Below, piece by piece: positions 20,118 through 31,878 of a stretch of 64,000 nt of DNA. Both the position numbers and the translations under genes were made by a program. Within the stretch, counting starts at the first letter, position 1; each line of letters starts with the position of its first letter. Below the pieces are notes generated by a model. It worked only from the letters and a program-made list of their open reading frames with translations, was not told the DNA's origin and did no database searches. This stretch comes from Rhodoferax sp. (lineage in GTDB: Bacteria; Pseudomonadota; Gammaproteobacteria; Burkholderiales; Burkholderiaceae_C), in the NCBI GenBank assembly GCA_029866205.1, contig JARWZT010000017.1, positions 1 to 64,000 on the forward strand. Reading direction: 5' to 3'.

Positions 20118-21437
20118 TTAGAAGCGCTGCATTTTGCAATTGGAAGCTTGCTCAGCGGCTTGCGCTGACAGAGTCTTTACGACCCTGAAGCCATAGCCGG
20201 AGCCTTCGACGTCAAAAGGCACGCCGGGAGCCCCTTGGCGCTCCATCATGCCCACGACCAAGGGCTGCTGAAACTGGTGATCAACGGCGCGCATGCTGCC
20301 GGTCTGGCCGCCAAGCGTCACTTGCGCTTGCTCCAGTGCTTTTGCGACAGCCACGACATCGAGTGCGCCGCCGGGCTTGGCATTGCGACCCACAGCGTCC
20401 AGTGCCTGGGCCAGTGCCTCCACCATAAGCTGCATGCGCAGGTGCACATAGTCGTCCTCAGGCTGGGGAAAGCGGGCGCGAAATGATTTGTAAAAAGCCT
20501 CGGCGTTCTTATTCTGCACATTGGGCAACCAGTCAGCTACCGCCAACACCCGGCCAACGCCAGATTCGCCAATGGCGGCCGGCGCACCCAGGGCATTGCC
20601 GTAGAAGGTGTAAAACTTGCCATCGAAACCGGCTTCCTTGGCAGCCTTGACCAGCAGTGTCAGATCGGCGCTGAAATTGCCGGTAATCACCGCTTGCGCG
20701 CCACTGGCCTTGATTTTTGCCATGTAGGGGGCAAAGTCTTTGATGCGCAGCATGGGGTGCAACTCTTCACCGGCAAGGCGGATGTCGGGGCGCTGCAGCC
20801 CCAGCTGGTATTTGGCCTCGCGCAGCACGCTTTGCCCAAAGCTGTAGTCCTGGCCGATCAGGTACACGCTCTTGAGCGCCTGGTCATCGCGGATCAGCTG
20901 CATCAGCGCGGCCATCCGCATGTCGGCATGGGCGTCAAAGCGAAAGTGCCAAAAGCTGCATTTTTCGTTGGTCAGCGACGGATCGACCGCCGAATAGTTC
21001 AAAAACAGCACGCGTTTGGTGGGCTCGCGTTCGTTGTGTTTGTTGATGGCGTCGATCAATGCGGCTGCCGTGGCCGACGAATTGCCTTGCAACACAAAGC
21101 GCGCTCCCCCGTCAATGGCCAGTCGCAGGTTGGACAGCGCCTCTTCGGTCTGCCCCTTGCTGTCCATGCGCTCCAGCGCCAGCAGTTGCTTGGGCGCCGC
21201 AGCGCCCGACGGCGCTACGCCGCCGCGCGCATTGACCCGCTCCACCGCCCAGACCAGGTTGCGAAATACCGCTTCGCCACCATTGGCGTTGGCGCCGCTC
21301 AGGCCTTCGATCAAAGCCAATTTAAGGGGTGCGGGGGTCTGGGTTTGCGCCTTGGAAGTGCCGCCTGATAAGCAAAAAATCAGCGCAAATAGCACCAATG
21401 CAAAAGATTTCAAGGGCGTGGAGAGAAGAATAAACAT
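20118..21437 (-). CDS. Branched-chain amino-acid type ABC transporter substrate-binding protein
   Basis: Periplasmic-binding fold features: LALIEGLSGANANGGEAVFRN, IGQDYSFGQSVLREAK; signal peptide. Confidence 0.8.
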   Translation of the reverse strand: MFILLSTPLKSFALVLFALIFCLSGGTSKAQTQTPAPLKLALIEGLSGANANGGEAVFRNLVWAVERVNARGGVAPSGAAAPKQLLALERMDSKGQTEEALSNLRLAIDGGARFVLQGNSSATAAALIDAINKHNEREPTKRVLFLNYSAVDPSLTNEKCSFWHFRFDAHADMRMAALMQLIRDDQALKSVYLIGQDYSFGQSVLREAKYQLGLQRPDIRLAGEELHPMLRIKDFAPYMAKIKASGAQAVITGNFSADLTLLVKAAKEAGFDGKFYTFYGNALGAPAAIGESGVGRVLAVADWLPNVQNKNAEAFYKSFRARFPQPEDDYVHLRMQLMVEALAQALDAVGRNAKPGGALDVVAVAKALEQAQVTLGGQTGSMRAVDHQFQQPLVVGMMERQGAPGVPFDVEGSGYGFRVVKTLSAQAAEQASNCKMQRF

Positions 21438-21528
21438 GCGGAAAAAAGCTTGAATTGCCGGGGAATGCGCGCACCTCTGGTCCATGCGGCGCCCACTGTG
21501 GGCGCTGCGCAGTGTACTTGGAGTGATT

Positions 21529-21951
21529 ATGTTTTTTGCTACCGCACCCTCCCCTTTGGCCGCTGGTTTTGGCACCGCTTTTGACCATCCGCTGCGCCGC
21601 AGGGTCTATGCCCAGGCGGGACGATCTGCCGCCGAATTTTTGCAGAAAGCCGTGACCGCATCGCACAACCCCGCCGCGCAGGACGCCTCTTTCACGCAAG
21701 ACGAAAAGCAGTTTGTGCTCAATCTCGATGTGCCCGGCATCAGCAAGGACCAATTGCGCATCAGCATCGAAGGTGCGGTCGTGCGCATCGAGTCCAAAGA
21801 AGACGCACCCCGACGCTACCGCGCCGCCTATGAATTTGGTCAGGACATCGACAGCGCTGCCAGCAGCGCTGCGCTGGAAAACGGCGTATTGACGCTCACC
21901 TTGGCCAAATTTGTGCCTGTGAGCAAGGTGGCCGAACTGGCGATTGCCTGA
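21529..21951 (+). CDS. Hsp20/alpha-crystallin family protein
   Basis: FVLNLDVPGISKDQLRISIEGAVVRIESK ... ALENGVLTLTLAK. Confidence 0.8.
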   Translation: MFFATAPSPLAAGFGTAFDHPLRRRVYAQAGRSAAEFLQKAVTASHNPAAQDASFTQDEKQFVLNLDVPGISKDQLRISIEGAVVRIESKEDAPRRYRAAYEFGQDIDSAASSAALENGVLTLTLAKFVPVSKVAELAIA

Positions 21952-21978
21952 GCTTGCAGGCGCTTGGGCGCAAACCGC

Positions 21979-23151
21979 CTACCGCGCCTCAAGCGCGTGC
22001 AGCGGCCAGCGCGGTTTGACGTCAAAGGCGTAGTCAAATCGCGCGGCCTGCAAGCCGCTTTGCAGCCGCATGGCGGCGGCCATGGCGATCATGGCGCCGT
22101 TGTCGGTGCACAAATGCAGTTCGGGGTAGTGCACGCGCACGCCGCGTTTGGCACATTCGGCATTGAGCTGGGCGCGCAAACTCGTATTCGCACCGACGCC
22201 ACCGGCAACGACCAAGCGTTTGAGGCCGGTATTTTTTAGCGCCGTGAGCGATTTTTTGACCAGCACGTCGGCGATCGCAGCCTGGGTAGACGCCGCCAAA
22301 TCGGCCCGCGCCTGCAGCGGTAAATCTTCGAAGCCCGGCGTGGCACCCGAGGCCAGCTTGACCCCCGAAGCCGAGCCGTTCCAGGCGAGTTCGTCTTGGG
22401 ACGCCACCATTTTTTGCGACTGCACCAACACGGCGGTTTTCAGGCCGGCAAACGAAAAATCCAGGTTGCCGCTGTGCAGCAGCGGGCGCGGCAAGGCGTA
22501 GGCCTGCGGATTGCCATGGGCGGCCAGCGCAGCCAGCGCCGGGCCGCCGGGGTAGCCCAGACCCATGAGCTTGGCAGACTTGTCAAAGGCTTCGCCTGCG
22601 GCGTCGTCAATCGTTTCACCCAGCAGTTCGTAGCGGCCCACGCCGTCCACCCGCATAAGCTGGGTATGGCCGCCCGACACCAGCAGCGCCACAAAGGGAA
22701 ACTGCGGTGGATCGGCACTCAAAAACGGCGAAAGCAAATGGCCTTCCAGGTGGTGGACACCGAGCACGGGTTTGTCCAGCGCGGCAGCCAGCGCGCAGGC
22801 CACGCCCGCGCCCACCAGCAAAGCGCCCGCCAAGCCGGGACCACGCGTGTAAGCCACCACGTCCACGTCAGCCAAGCTGCGTTGCGCCTGGGCCAGCACC
22901 TGTTCGGTAAGCGGCAACACACGGCGAATGTGGTCGCGACTGGCCAACTCGGGCACCACGCCGCCAAAGGCCTGGTGCATTTCCACCTGGCTGTACAAGG
23001 CATGGGCCAGCAAAACCGGCACCTCGCCACCGCGCAAGGCCACCAGAGCGACCCCGGTTTCGTCGCACGACGACTCAAACCCCAGCACCAGCGTGGTGGG
23101 GGCGTCGTCAGGGGACGGGTTGGAGGAGAAAACGGGGGCAGCCAGGTTCAT
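21979..23151 (-). CDS. tsaD: tRNA threonylcarbamoyladenosine biosynthesis protein TsaD
   Basis: [48 protein letters not shown]. Confidence 0.94.
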   Translation of the reverse strand: MNLAAPVFSSNPSPDDAPTTLVLGFESSCDETGVALVALRGGEVPVLLAHALYSQVEMHQAFGGVVPELASRDHIRRVLPLTEQVLAQAQRSLADVDVVAYTRGPGLAGALLVGAGVACALAAALDKPVLGVHHLEGHLLSPFLSADPPQFPFVALLVSGGHTQLMRVDGVGRYELLGETIDDAAGEAFDKSAKLMGLGYPGGPALAALAAHGNPQAYALPRPLLHSGNLDFSFAGLKTAVLVQSQKMVASQDELAWNGSASGVKLASGATPGFEDLPLQARADLAASTQAAIADVLVKKSLTALKNTGLKRLVVAGGVGANTSLRAQLNAECAKRGVRVHYPELHLCTDNGAMIAMAAAMRLQSGLQAARFDYAFDVKPRWPLHALEAR

Positions 23152-23196
23152 ACAGGGCGCCGAGTTTAGGGCAGCGCCTGGGCGACAATCCGGGCC

Positions 23197-23946
23197 ATGA
23201 TGAGCCCCAGCGATATTGCATCCATCGAACGCGCCACCTTGGACGCGGTGTGCCCGGCCGAAGTGCACGACTTTCCGGGGTGGCTGCTGCCCTATGACCC
23301 GTTGCCGGTGGGCCGTGCACGAAGCGCGGTACCACTGGCCCACACGCCGCTTTCAGTGCCGGAGTTGCATCAGATCGAGGCGCACTACCAGCAGCGCCAG
23401 CGGCCCACGGTGTTTCGCCTGCCCGAGCACCTGATCACCCCAAAAATCGGCGAAGCGCTGCACGCCATGGCGTATGTGGGAACACAGGCGGTGCTGGTGC
23501 AAGTGGCCGAAGTGGCTGGCTTATTGCGCCTGGCCCCAAACGACGCTGCCACGCTCAGCGCATCACCCAGCACGGAATGGGCTTCTGTTTACACCGCAGA
23601 CGGCTTTGACCCGGTGGACGGCGCCAACCGCGTGCAGCTGCTCAGCCGCAGCCGCCATGGGGTGTATGTTCATGTCAGCGAAGGCGGCCAGGCGCTGGCG
23701 GCGGGCGTGGGGTCGATCAGCCAGGGCTGGCTCAGCATCCACGGCATGCGCACCGTCCCCAGCGCCCAAGGGCGGGGTTTGGCCTCGCGCATCCTGGCCG
23801 GGCTGGCTGCGCATGCCGCAGCGCAAGGCGTGCACCGGGTGTTTTTGCAGGTGGAAGACGACAACACGGTCGCACAGGGGCTGTATCGCAAGGCGGGGTT
23901 TACTACTGCATGGCGGTATCACTATTGGCGCCAAATCGCGGCATAA
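23197..23946 (+). CDS. GNAT family N-acetyltransferase
   Basis: C-terminal [51 protein letters not shown]. Confidence 0.85.
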   Translation: MMSPSDIASIERATLDAVCPAEVHDFPGWLLPYDPLPVGRARSAVPLAHTPLSVPELHQIEAHYQQRQRPTVFRLPEHLITPKIGEALHAMAYVGTQAVLVQVAEVAGLLRLAPNDAATLSASPSTEWASVYTADGFDPVDGANRVQLLSRSRHGVYVHVSEGGQALAAGVGSISQGWLSIHGMRTVPSAQGRGLASRILAGLAAHAAAQGVHRVFLQVEDDNTVAQGLYRKAGFTTAWRYHYWRQIAA

Positions 23947-23988
23947 GCTCATAGCCCCGCCTTCGCAAGCTTCACCGACAATCACCCC

Positions 23989-24894
23989 ATGGGAATCGGC
24001 ATTTACCTCAAAGAAATCGGGCGCGGCAAAGAAGGTGCGCGGTCGCTGACGCGCGCGCAGGCCGGCGATTTGTGGGGCCAGTTGCTCGACGGCAGCGTGA
24101 CCGACCTGGAGGTAGGCGCCTTTTGTCTGGCCATGCGCATCAAGGGCGAAACGCCCGAGGAGATGGCGGGTTTTCTGGACGCCACCGCCGCGCGGCTGCA
24201 GCGCGTGCCTGCTGGCGACAAGCCGCTGATCGTGATTCCCAGCTACAACGGCGCGCGCAAGCTGCCGGTGCTCACGCCGCTGCTGGCGCTGCTGCTGGCG
24301 CGCGAAGGGCTGCCGGTGCTGATTCATGGCGTAGCTACCGAAAACACACGCGTATTTACCGCGGCCGTGCTGGCGGAGCTGGGCATTGCGCCGCAGACGG
24401 CCGTGGGACCGATTGCCCCCGGCACGGTGGCCTTTGTTCCGACGGTCTTGCTGCAACCCGGTCTGCAACGCCTGCTTGACGTGCGCCGGGTGGTCAACCT
24501 GCGCAACACGGCCCACAGCCTGGTCAAGCTGATGAACCCCTGCGCGGGCACCAGTCTGCTGGTGAGCAGCTACACCCACCCCGAATATGCCGAATCAATG
24601 GCCGCCACACTGGCGCTGACGCAGGCCAACGCTTTGCTGCTGCGCGGCACCGAAGGCGAAGCCGTGGCCGACCCCCGTCGCGCGCCCAAGATGCAAGCCT
24701 TTATCCAGGGCCAAAGCGTGCTGCTGCAAGCAACCCAGTCCGGTAGCTTGAGCGAGCTGCCCGCGCTGCCCACGGCCATTGACGCAGCGTCTACCGCCCA
24801 ATACACACACGCGGTACTGGCCGGTAGCCAGCCGCTGCCCTCGCCCATTGCCCAGCAAGTGGCCCATATCGTGCAACTGGCGTCCCGCCTTTGA
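23989..24894 (+). CDS. ybiB: YbiB family DNA-binding protein (anthranilate phosphoribosyltransferase-like fold)
   Basis: IYLKEIGRGKEGARSLTRAQAGDLWGQLLDGSVTDLEVGAFCLAMRIKGET. Confidence 0.82.
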   Translation: MGIGIYLKEIGRGKEGARSLTRAQAGDLWGQLLDGSVTDLEVGAFCLAMRIKGETPEEMAGFLDATAARLQRVPAGDKPLIVIPSYNGARKLPVLTPLLALLLAREGLPVLIHGVATENTRVFTAAVLAELGIAPQTAVGPIAPGTVAFVPTVLLQPGLQRLLDVRRVVNLRNTAHSLVKLMNPCAGTSLLVSSYTHPEYAESMAATLALTQANALLLRGTEGEAVADPRRAPKMQAFIQGQSVLLQATQSGSLSELPALPTAIDAASTAQYTHAVLAGSQPLPSPIAQQVAHIVQLASRL

Positions 24895-24907
24895 CCCCTG
24901 CTTTTTT

Positions 24908-25705
24908 ATGTCTGCTCGTTTGAACACCTCTGCCGGTCACGTCACTCTCGTAGGCGCGGGCCCGGGCGACCCGGATCTGCTCACCCTCAAAGCCGTCAAA
25001 GCCATTGCCAGCGCCACGGTGCTGCTGGTCGATGACCTGGTGAACGACGCCGTGCTGGCCCATGCCGCCCCCGACGCGCGCGTGGTCTACGTGGGCAAAC
25101 GCGGCGGCTGCGCGTCCACACCCCAGGTATTTATTGAAAAACTGATGCTCAGCGAGGCCCAGCGCGGCGAGCACGTGGTGCGTCTCAAGGGCGGCGACCC
25201 TTTTATCTTTGGCCGCGGAGGCGAAGAGGTAGAAGCTTTGCAGGCTGCGGGCATTGCGGTGCAGGTGGTCAATGGCATCACTTCGGGTCTGGCGGCGCTG
25301 AGCAGCCTGAACGTGCCGCTCACCCACCGCGAGCACGCGCACGGCGTGGTGTTTGTCACCGGCCACGCCAAACCGGGCGACAGCGGCACCGATTGGGTGG
25401 CACTGGCCCACACCGCGCAGCAGGCCAAACTGACGCTGGTAATCTACATGGGCGTGAGCGGCGCAGCCGGTATTCAAAGTGCGCTGCTGCAAGGCCTGCC
25501 CGGCGACACGCCGGTAGCCATCATCCAAAACGCCAGTTTGCCAACCCAACGCCACGCGCTGGCCACCTTGGCCACGCTGCAAACCACCTTACAAACCGAG
25601 CGACTGGCCAGCCCCAGTGTCATCGTGGTGGGCTACGTGCTGCAAGGTCTGCAGGCAGTCAACGCCCCCCAATCAAGTTTCGCTTTGCAAAGCGCCCAAC
25701 GCTAG
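24908..25705 (+). CDS. cobA: Uroporphyrinogen-III C-methyltransferase
   Basis: VTLVGAGPGDPDLLTLKAVKAI; VRLKGGDPFIFGRGGEE; GITSGLAA. Confidence 0.93.
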   Translation: MSARLNTSAGHVTLVGAGPGDPDLLTLKAVKAIASATVLLVDDLVNDAVLAHAAPDARVVYVGKRGGCASTPQVFIEKLMLSEAQRGEHVVRLKGGDPFIFGRGGEEVEALQAAGIAVQVVNGITSGLAALSSLNVPLTHREHAHGVVFVTGHAKPGDSGTDWVALAHTAQQAKLTLVIYMGVSGAAGIQSALLQGLPGDTPVAIIQNASLPTQRHALATLATLQTTLQTERLASPSVIVVGYVLQGLQAVNAPQSSFALQSAQR

Positions 25706-25712
25706 TCGGGCG

Positions 25713-26972
25713 CTAAGGCAAGGTCGCCAGCGCAGCCAACCATACGGCCACCATCAGCAGCAGCAAGCCCGGTAGCACGCGCCAGCGGTAGGCACTGCTG
25801 CCGCCATTCAGGGCAATAACCGCCTTGGTCAGTGTGTTGGACGTGAGCGCAGCCAAAACCGCCCATGGGGTCTCGGCCAGCGGCAGCTTGCCGCTGCCCA
25901 CCAGCCCGCTGACCGAGGCGACGATCGAATGGGCATCCACCAGTCCTGTGGCCGCTGCGCTGTAAACCAGGCTTGCGGCACCCAGCCAGGCGTTCAAAGC
26001 GGCCGCCAGCAAGGTGACCAACAGCACAAACGCGGCAAGCGTAAAAGTGGTCTTGAGCTCAAAGGCATGGCCATGCACCAGGTCGCCGGGCAGCGTCGTC
26101 GCCTGGATCGGGCTAAAAAGCATGAGTGCCAGCGCATACAAGGTGACCGTCGCACCGCCCAGCGCCAAAGGCCAGGCCAACATCAAGGCAAGTTGCGGTA
26201 GCAAGACACCCAAAACCAGAGACAGTTGCACCATGGTGGCAACCGTGGACAACACCGCGCCGGCTGCCGCACCCCGCAGCTGCGTCGCATCGCGCGCCGA
26301 CAATCGGGCCATCGCATGAATCGTGGCGGTGCTGGACACAAAGCCCCCTGCCAAGCCACTCACAGCCAAACCATAGTGGCCCCCCAGCAGTCGCCGACCG
26401 ATGTGGCCCAGGGCGCCCACGGCCATGATCATCACGACAAAGCGCACCAAGGCGTGGGGGTTGACCGCCTCAAAAGGCCCCAGAAAACGATCGGGTGCCA
26501 GCGGCAAGGCAATCAGCGCCATGCCCAAAAACAAGATGACGTCATGCAACTCGGCCTGGGTGAGCGCCATGCGCACAAAGCGGTGCATGGGGTCACGCGC
26601 GGCCAGCAAAGCCACCAGCGTGACGCCAATGCCGGCCGCCATCGCCGGCCGGGTCACGCTCAGGGCCCCAAGCAAGCAGGTCATGAGCAATGCGACTTCG
26701 GAGGTCAGGCCCGGCTCGGAGTCGCCCCGGCGTTGATAGGACACCAGGGACAGCGCGCCCACCGCCAGCAAAACCACCACCAACACGTACGGCTGGTCGA
26801 GCGCCGTGGCGACGCCACCCAGCAGCGCGCTGAGTGCAAAAGTGCGAATGCCCGCAGCGCTGCGATGTTTGTCGGGGTGCTTTCGCCGTTCGCGTTCAGC
26901 GCCAACCAGCAGACCTATTCCTATGCCCACGCTGAGATTGAACCAGGTCGAAATATCGCTTGAAGCCAGCAT
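25713..26972 (-). CDS. MgtC/SapB-DUF4010 family membrane protein
   Basis: SVGIGIGLLVGAERERRK N-terminal motif followed by multi-TM DUF4010-like region; upstream start possible. Confidence 0.82.
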   Translation of the reverse strand: MLASSDISTWFNLSVGIGIGLLVGAERERRKHPDKHRSAAGIRTFALSALLGGVATALDQPYVLVVVLLAVGALSLVSYQRRGDSEPGLTSEVALLMTCLLGALSVTRPAMAAGIGVTLVALLAARDPMHRFVRMALTQAELHDVILFLGMALIALPLAPDRFLGPFEAVNPHALVRFVVMIMAVGALGHIGRRLLGGHYGLAVSGLAGGFVSSTATIHAMARLSARDATQLRGAAAGAVLSTVATMVQLSLVLGVLLPQLALMLAWPLALGGATVTLYALALMLFSPIQATTLPGDLVHGHAFELKTTFTLAAFVLLVTLLAAALNAWLGAASLVYSAAATGLVDAHSIVASVSGLVGSGKLPLAETPWAVLAALTSNTLTKAVIALNGGSSAYRWRVLPGLLLLMVAVWLAALATLP

Positions 26973-27123
26973 GGGCACGGCTGCGTTCGGCAGAAGTTGT
27001 TGATTCGAATCAATATACGACGCCTGGGCTTCGATGATCATGGACTTGGCGCAAGGTTCGCGCGAATAAGCGAGCCATAAGGCGCCAAAAACCGCTCACC
27101 CCAGAGCCAACCAAGGAAATCGC

Positions 27124-27549
27124 ATGAAAATCCTGATCGCCATTGATGGCTCCAAGTCGGCCCAACGCGCAGTGAAGTACGCCATTGACCTGGCCCAGCA
27201 ACTCACTGCGCAGCCCCACATCACCTTGGTGACCGTGCATGACGATACGGGACTGCGCCACCTCGCCAATCGTCTGCCCAAGGACGGCCTGGAAGACTAT
27301 TTTCGGGAGCTGAGCGAACGCGACCTCAAACCGACCCGCAAATTGCTCGACAAGGCCGGTGTCCCCCACGACATGGTGATCAAGCTCGGCCATGTGGTGG
27401 AAGAAATACTATCGACCGCAAACGCCGGCAAATTTGACATGCTGGTCGTGGGCAGCAAGGGGCGCTCGGGCTTGAGCGACTTGGTACTGGGCTCAGTGGC
27501 GCAGCGCCTGTCCGCCTTGGCACGACAACCGGTGGTACTGGTCAAGTAG
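27124..27549 (+). CDS. Universal stress protein family
   Basis: MKILIAIDGSKSAQRAVKYA; MLVVGSKGRSGLSDLVLGSVAQRL ATP-binding motif. Confidence 0.92.
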   Translation: MKILIAIDGSKSAQRAVKYAIDLAQQLTAQPHITLVTVHDDTGLRHLANRLPKDGLEDYFRELSERDLKPTRKLLDKAGVPHDMVIKLGHVVEEILSTANAGKFDMLVVGSKGRSGLSDLVLGSVAQRLSALARQPVVLVK

Positions 27550-27656
27550 AGGGGCGCAAATCGCCCACCCTCGCCGGCAGGGGGTTTTGCGGGGGCGTAC
27601 ATCCGGGCTGAGTGGCCTGCATTACCATGCGCGCCTGCTCTACTTAGGAAAACACC

Positions 27657-28154
27657 ATGGACCTCACGATCAACGGCAAAAAGGTGCAAACCGACGCCGA
27701 ACCCGACATGCCACTGCTGTGGGTCTTGCGCGACCAACTCCAACTGACCGGGACCAAATTTGGCTGCGGCGTCTCCCTGTGCGGCGCCTGTACCGTGCAG
27801 GTCGACGGCCAAGCGGTGCGCTCTTGCGTGACGCCAGCGTCGGCCTTGGTGGGCAAAAACATTCGGACCATTGAGTCTTTGGGCACTTCAGACCACGCCC
27901 ATGCTTTGCAACAGGCCTGGATTGCCGAACAGGTGGCCCAGTGCGGCTACTGCCAAAGCGGCATGCTGATGGCGGCGGCGGCCCTGCTGGAACGCAACCC
28001 CCATCCCAGTGACGCCGACATTGACGCCGCCATGACCAATATTTGCCGCTGTGGAACCTACCAACGCGTGCGTGCCGCGATTCACCGGGCCGCCGGCACG
28101 CCCCAAGTGGCGATGGCTTCGGCACACCGCGACGTACAGGGGGTGACCGTATGA
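27657..28154 (+). CDS. (2Fe-2S)-binding subunit of xanthine dehydrogenase-family oxidoreductase (IorA-like)
   Basis: [16 protein letters not shown] and [12 protein letters not shown] ... CRCGTY. Confidence 0.92.
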   Translation: MDLTINGKKVQTDAEPDMPLLWVLRDQLQLTGTKFGCGVSLCGACTVQVDGQAVRSCVTPASALVGKNIRTIESLGTSDHAHALQQAWIAEQVAQCGYCQSGMLMAAAALLERNPHPSDADIDAAMTNICRCGTYQRVRAAIHRAAGTPQVAMASAHRDVQGVTV

Positions 28155-30424
28155 AGCGCCGTACCTGGATATTGAGCGCCTTGGGCGCAACCGGTGCTCT
28201 GGTGGTCGGCTGGGGCGTCATGCCTGCGCGCTCGCGTTTGGGTTCGCCGGAAGCCATGCTGGCGACCCAAAACGACGTCGCCTTGAACGGCTGGATCAAG
28301 ATTGCGCAAGACGGAACTGTGGTTCTCGCCATGCCACGCAGCGAAATGGGCCAGGGCGTACACACGGCCTTGTCCATGTTGGTGGCCGAGGAACTCGACG
28401 TGCCCTTGGCGCAAGTGCGCTTGGAACAAGCCGGCCCCGACGCCATTTACGGCAACGTTTCCATGCTCTTGGGCAGCCTGCCCTTTCACCCTCTGGCGTC
28501 TGAAGGCGGCGTCAAACCGACTCCGGTCAAGGTGGGGGAATGGATCGTCGGTAAGCTGGGCCGCGAGTTGGGCATCATCGCCACCGGCGGGTCTTCGAGC
28601 GTGGCGGACGGCTGGGACCCGCTACGGATGGCCGCAGCCACCGCGCGTGCCAGCCTGGTGAGCGCCGCTGCAACCCAATGGCAAGTGCCCGCGGCCGAGG
28701 TGACCGTGCACCAGGGCAAGCTGCAACACGCTTCCGGCAAATCGGGGCACTACGGCGAGTTTGCCCAAGCCGCCGCCGGTGTGGCACCCGCCAACGTGGC
28801 CCCCAAAGAGCGCAAGGATTGGAAACTGATTGGTACTGCGGCACCGCGCACCGATCTGGTGGGCAAAACCAACGGCACCGCCACTTTTGGCCTTGACGTG
28901 CGCCTGCCCGAGATGCTGTTTGCGGCAGTACGCCTGTCTCCCATGCTGGGTGGCAGCGCCACTGCCCTCGATACCCAAGCCGCTCTGGCCCTGCCCGGCG
29001 TGCAACAGGTCGTGGCGCTGGACGCGCTGCATGGTTCAAGCGCCGGGTTTGCGGTGGTGGCAAAAACCACCTGGCACGCCCGCCGGGGTGCCCAGGCCGT
29101 GACCGCCCAATGGCAGCAGCGCGCCCAAGGCGCCCTGGACACGCAACAGATTGCCGCGGCCCTGCAAACCCAGCTGGACCAGCAAAGTGGATTCACCTTC
29201 TTTGACCAAGGCGACATTGCAGCCGCCGAAAAGTCGGGCGCCAAAACCATCGAGGCCAGCTACAGCGCGCCCTACCTGGCACACGCCACCATGGAGCCCA
29301 TGAATTGCACGGCGCAGGTCCAAGGCGGCAAAGTGGAGATCTGGGCACCGACACAAATCCCGTCGTCCGCCCGGGCAGCAGCCGCCAAGGCCGCAGGTGT
29401 GGGCACCGCGGACGTGGTGGTGCACGTCACCCTGCTGGGCGGTGGCTTTGGCCGCCGGCTCGAAGTGGACTTCATCGCCCAGGCGGTCAAGGTGGCCATG
29501 GCCACTGGTGGCAAGCCGGTGCAGCTCTCCTGGTCTCGCGAAGAAGACATGGGACACGACTTTTACCGTCCCATGCACGCTGCCCGCATGAAAGCCAGCG
29601 TGGACGCCCAAGGCCAGGTACAGAGCCTGCGCATCAAATCGGCGGGCGATGCCATCTCGCCACGCTGGATGGAACGCGCAGTGCCGCTGCTGGCGGGCCC
29701 GGTCGACCTGCCCGACAAAACCACGTCCGAGGGCCTTTTTGACCTGCCGTATGGCTTCAAACACCAAAACATGGCGCACGTGGCGACCAACATGGGGGTG
29801 CCGGTGGGCTTTTGGCGCTCGGTGGGCCACTCGCACAACGCGTTTTTCTCGGAGAGCTTTATCGACGAACTGGCCGTCGCCACCCAGAAAGACCCGCTCG
29901 AATTCCGCCGCAGCCTGCTGCAGGCCGCACCGCGCTATCTGGCGGTGCTGAACTTGGCAGCAGAGAAAGCACGTTGGGGCAGCGCCCTACCTGCCGGTCG
30001 TGCTCGAGGTATTGCGCTGCACGAGTCGTTTGGTTCCATCGTGGCTGAGATCGCGGAAGTGTCGCTGCAGGACGGCGCGGTGCGCGTACACCGGGTCGTC
30101 TGCGCCATCGACTGCGGCACCGTGGTCAACCCCGGCATCGTGGCCCAGCAAATGGAAAGTTCCGTGGTCATGGGGCTGTCGGCGGCCCTGTGGGGCAAGA
30201 TCGACATCGTGGCGGGCGTGGTGCAACAAAACAATTTCACCAACTACCCAATGGTCCAAATGGCCAACGCACCCGTGGTGGAAACCCACATCGTGACCAG
30301 CGACCGCAAGCCTGGCGGCGTGGGTGAACCCGGGCTGCCGCCACTGGCACCCGCCGTGTCCAACGCACTGTTCACCCTAACGGGCAAACGGCTGCGCAGT
30401 CTGCCCTTGTCGGCCCAGGCCTGA
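28151..30424 (+). CDS. Molybdopterin-binding subunit of xanthine dehydrogenase-family oxidoreductase (IorB-like, Tat signal)
   Basis: [45 protein letters not shown]; 4-bp overlap with upstream gene. Confidence 0.9.
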   Translation: MKRRTWILSALGATGALVVGWGVMPARSRLGSPEAMLATQNDVALNGWIKIAQDGTVVLAMPRSEMGQGVHTALSMLVAEELDVPLAQVRLEQAGPDAIYGNVSMLLGSLPFHPLASEGGVKPTPVKVGEWIVGKLGRELGIIATGGSSSVADGWDPLRMAAATARASLVSAAATQWQVPAAEVTVHQGKLQHASGKSGHYGEFAQAAAGVAPANVAPKERKDWKLIGTAAPRTDLVGKTNGTATFGLDVRLPEMLFAAVRLSPMLGGSATALDTQAALALPGVQQVVALDALHGSSAGFAVVAKTTWHARRGAQAVTAQWQQRAQGALDTQQIAAALQTQLDQQSGFTFFDQGDIAAAEKSGAKTIEASYSAPYLAHATMEPMNCTAQVQGGKVEIWAPTQIPSSARAAAAKAAGVGTADVVVHVTLLGGGFGRRLEVDFIAQAVKVAMATGGKPVQLSWSREEDMGHDFYRPMHAARMKASVDAQGQVQSLRIKSAGDAISPRWMERAVPLLAGPVDLPDKTTSEGLFDLPYGFKHQNMAHVATNMGVPVGFWRSVGHSHNAFFSESFIDELAVATQKDPLEFRRSLLQAAPRYLAVLNLAAEKARWGSALPAGRARGIALHESFGSIVAEIAEVSLQDGAVRVHRVVCAIDCGTVVNPGIVAQQMESSVVMGLSAALWGKIDIVAGVVQQNNFTNYPMVQMANAPVVETHIVTSDRKPGGVGEPGLPPLAPAVSNALFTLTGKRLRSLPLSAQA

Positions 30425-30465
30425 GCCTGCGTCAGCGGGCCAGCCCTGCGCCTACACTCGCTGCC

Positions 30466-31734
30466 ATGCAATTTTTTGACGTGGTGGTGGTGGGCGCAGG
30501 TGCTGCAGGTTTGTTTTGTGCGGGGGCCGCGGGTCAGCGTGGGCTCAAGGTGCTGGTGATTGACCACGCAGAAAAGGTGGCCGAAAAAATCCGCATTTCC
30601 GGTGGCGGACGCTGCAACTTCACCAACCTGGACACCACGCCAGCCAACTTCCTGAGCGACAACCCACGCTTTTGCCGCTCCGCGCTGTCACGGTACACAC
30701 CGCGCGATTTCTTGGACTTGCTGCAAAAACACGGTGTGGCGTACCATGAAAAGCACAAGGGCCAGCTGTTTTGTGACCGTTCGGCCGAAGACATCATCCA
30801 GGTGCTGCTCGCCGAGTGCGCCACCGGCGGCGTCACGCGCTGGCAACCTTGCAGCGTCAAGGCACTGCGCGCTGCGCCCGACGAGGCCAACGCTGAGACA
30901 GCGCACCCGAGCCAGCCCGTACCACGCTATTTACTCGACACCAGCCAGGGCCCGGTGGCGTGCAGTGCGGTGGTGATCGCCACCGGTGGCCTGTCCATTC
31001 CCAAAATTGGCGCTACCGATTTTGGTTACCGCATCGCCACCCAATTCGGTCTGCCGCTGGTCACACCCCGCCCCGCGCTGGTCCCGCTCACCTTCAGCGA
31101 GGCGGATTGGGCGCCTTTTGCGCAACTCGCGGGCTTGTCCTTGCCCGTACAAATCGCCACCGGCAGCAAGAAAGCCGCGATGGCCTTTCACGAAGACCTG
31201 CTGTTCACCCACCGGGGGCTCAGCGGCCCCGGGGTGCTGCAAATTTCAAGTTACTGGCAAGCCAACACCCCGATTCGGCTGAACCTGGCACCGCACACGG
31301 ACATCGCCCAGACGCTGGCCGAAGCCAAAGCCCGTTCGCGCAGGTTGCTGGCCAATGAATTGGCGAGCCTGTTACCGGCCCGACTGGCCGATGCCTGGGT
31401 CGAACAGGGCAAAGCCCTGGGGCAACCTTGGGACCGCAGCGTGGCTGATACACCCGACAAGGCACTTGCCGCACTGGCCGAACACGTGAGCCGCTGGGAA
31501 ATGACCCCCAATGGCACGGAGGGCTACCGCAAGGCCGAAGTCACCGCGGGGGGCGTCAGCACGGAGGTGCTTTCCAGCCAGACGCTGGAGTCACGCCAAA
31601 AGGGCTTGTATTTCATTGGCGAAGTGGTGGATGTCACCGGCTGGCTGGGCGGCTACAACTTTCAATGGGCTTGGGCCAGCGCACATGCGTGCGCAACCGC
31701 AATGGCCCAGGCCCTACGGCCATCCGGGGACTGA
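30466..31734 (+). CDS. NAD(P)/FAD-dependent oxidoreductase (BaiN/HI0933-like)
   Basis: VVVGAGAAGLFCAGAAGQRG; KIRISGGGRCNFTN; GLYFIGEVVDVTGWLGGYNFQWAWASA. Confidence 0.9.
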   Translation: MQFFDVVVVGAGAAGLFCAGAAGQRGLKVLVIDHAEKVAEKIRISGGGRCNFTNLDTTPANFLSDNPRFCRSALSRYTPRDFLDLLQKHGVAYHEKHKGQLFCDRSAEDIIQVLLAECATGGVTRWQPCSVKALRAAPDEANAETAHPSQPVPRYLLDTSQGPVACSAVVIATGGLSIPKIGATDFGYRIATQFGLPLVTPRPALVPLTFSEADWAPFAQLAGLSLPVQIATGSKKAAMAFHEDLLFTHRGLSGPGVLQISSYWQANTPIRLNLAPHTDIAQTLAEAKARSRRLLANELASLLPARLADAWVEQGKALGQPWDRSVADTPDKALAALAEHVSRWEMTPNGTEGYRKAEVTAGGVSTEVLSSQTLESRQKGLYFIGEVVDVTGWLGGYNFQWAWASAHACATAMAQALRPSGD

Positions 31735-31878
31735 TCCGCCGAGGCTATAATCCGAGGCTTTGCTGGCAAACCCCCGCTGCCTGATCAACTTTATAGCGGG
31801 GAACTTCGCTGAACTTGGCATAGGTGGCCCGATCTTCCCCTATGACCTTCGTCGGCACATTTTGGACACTATTACGTA

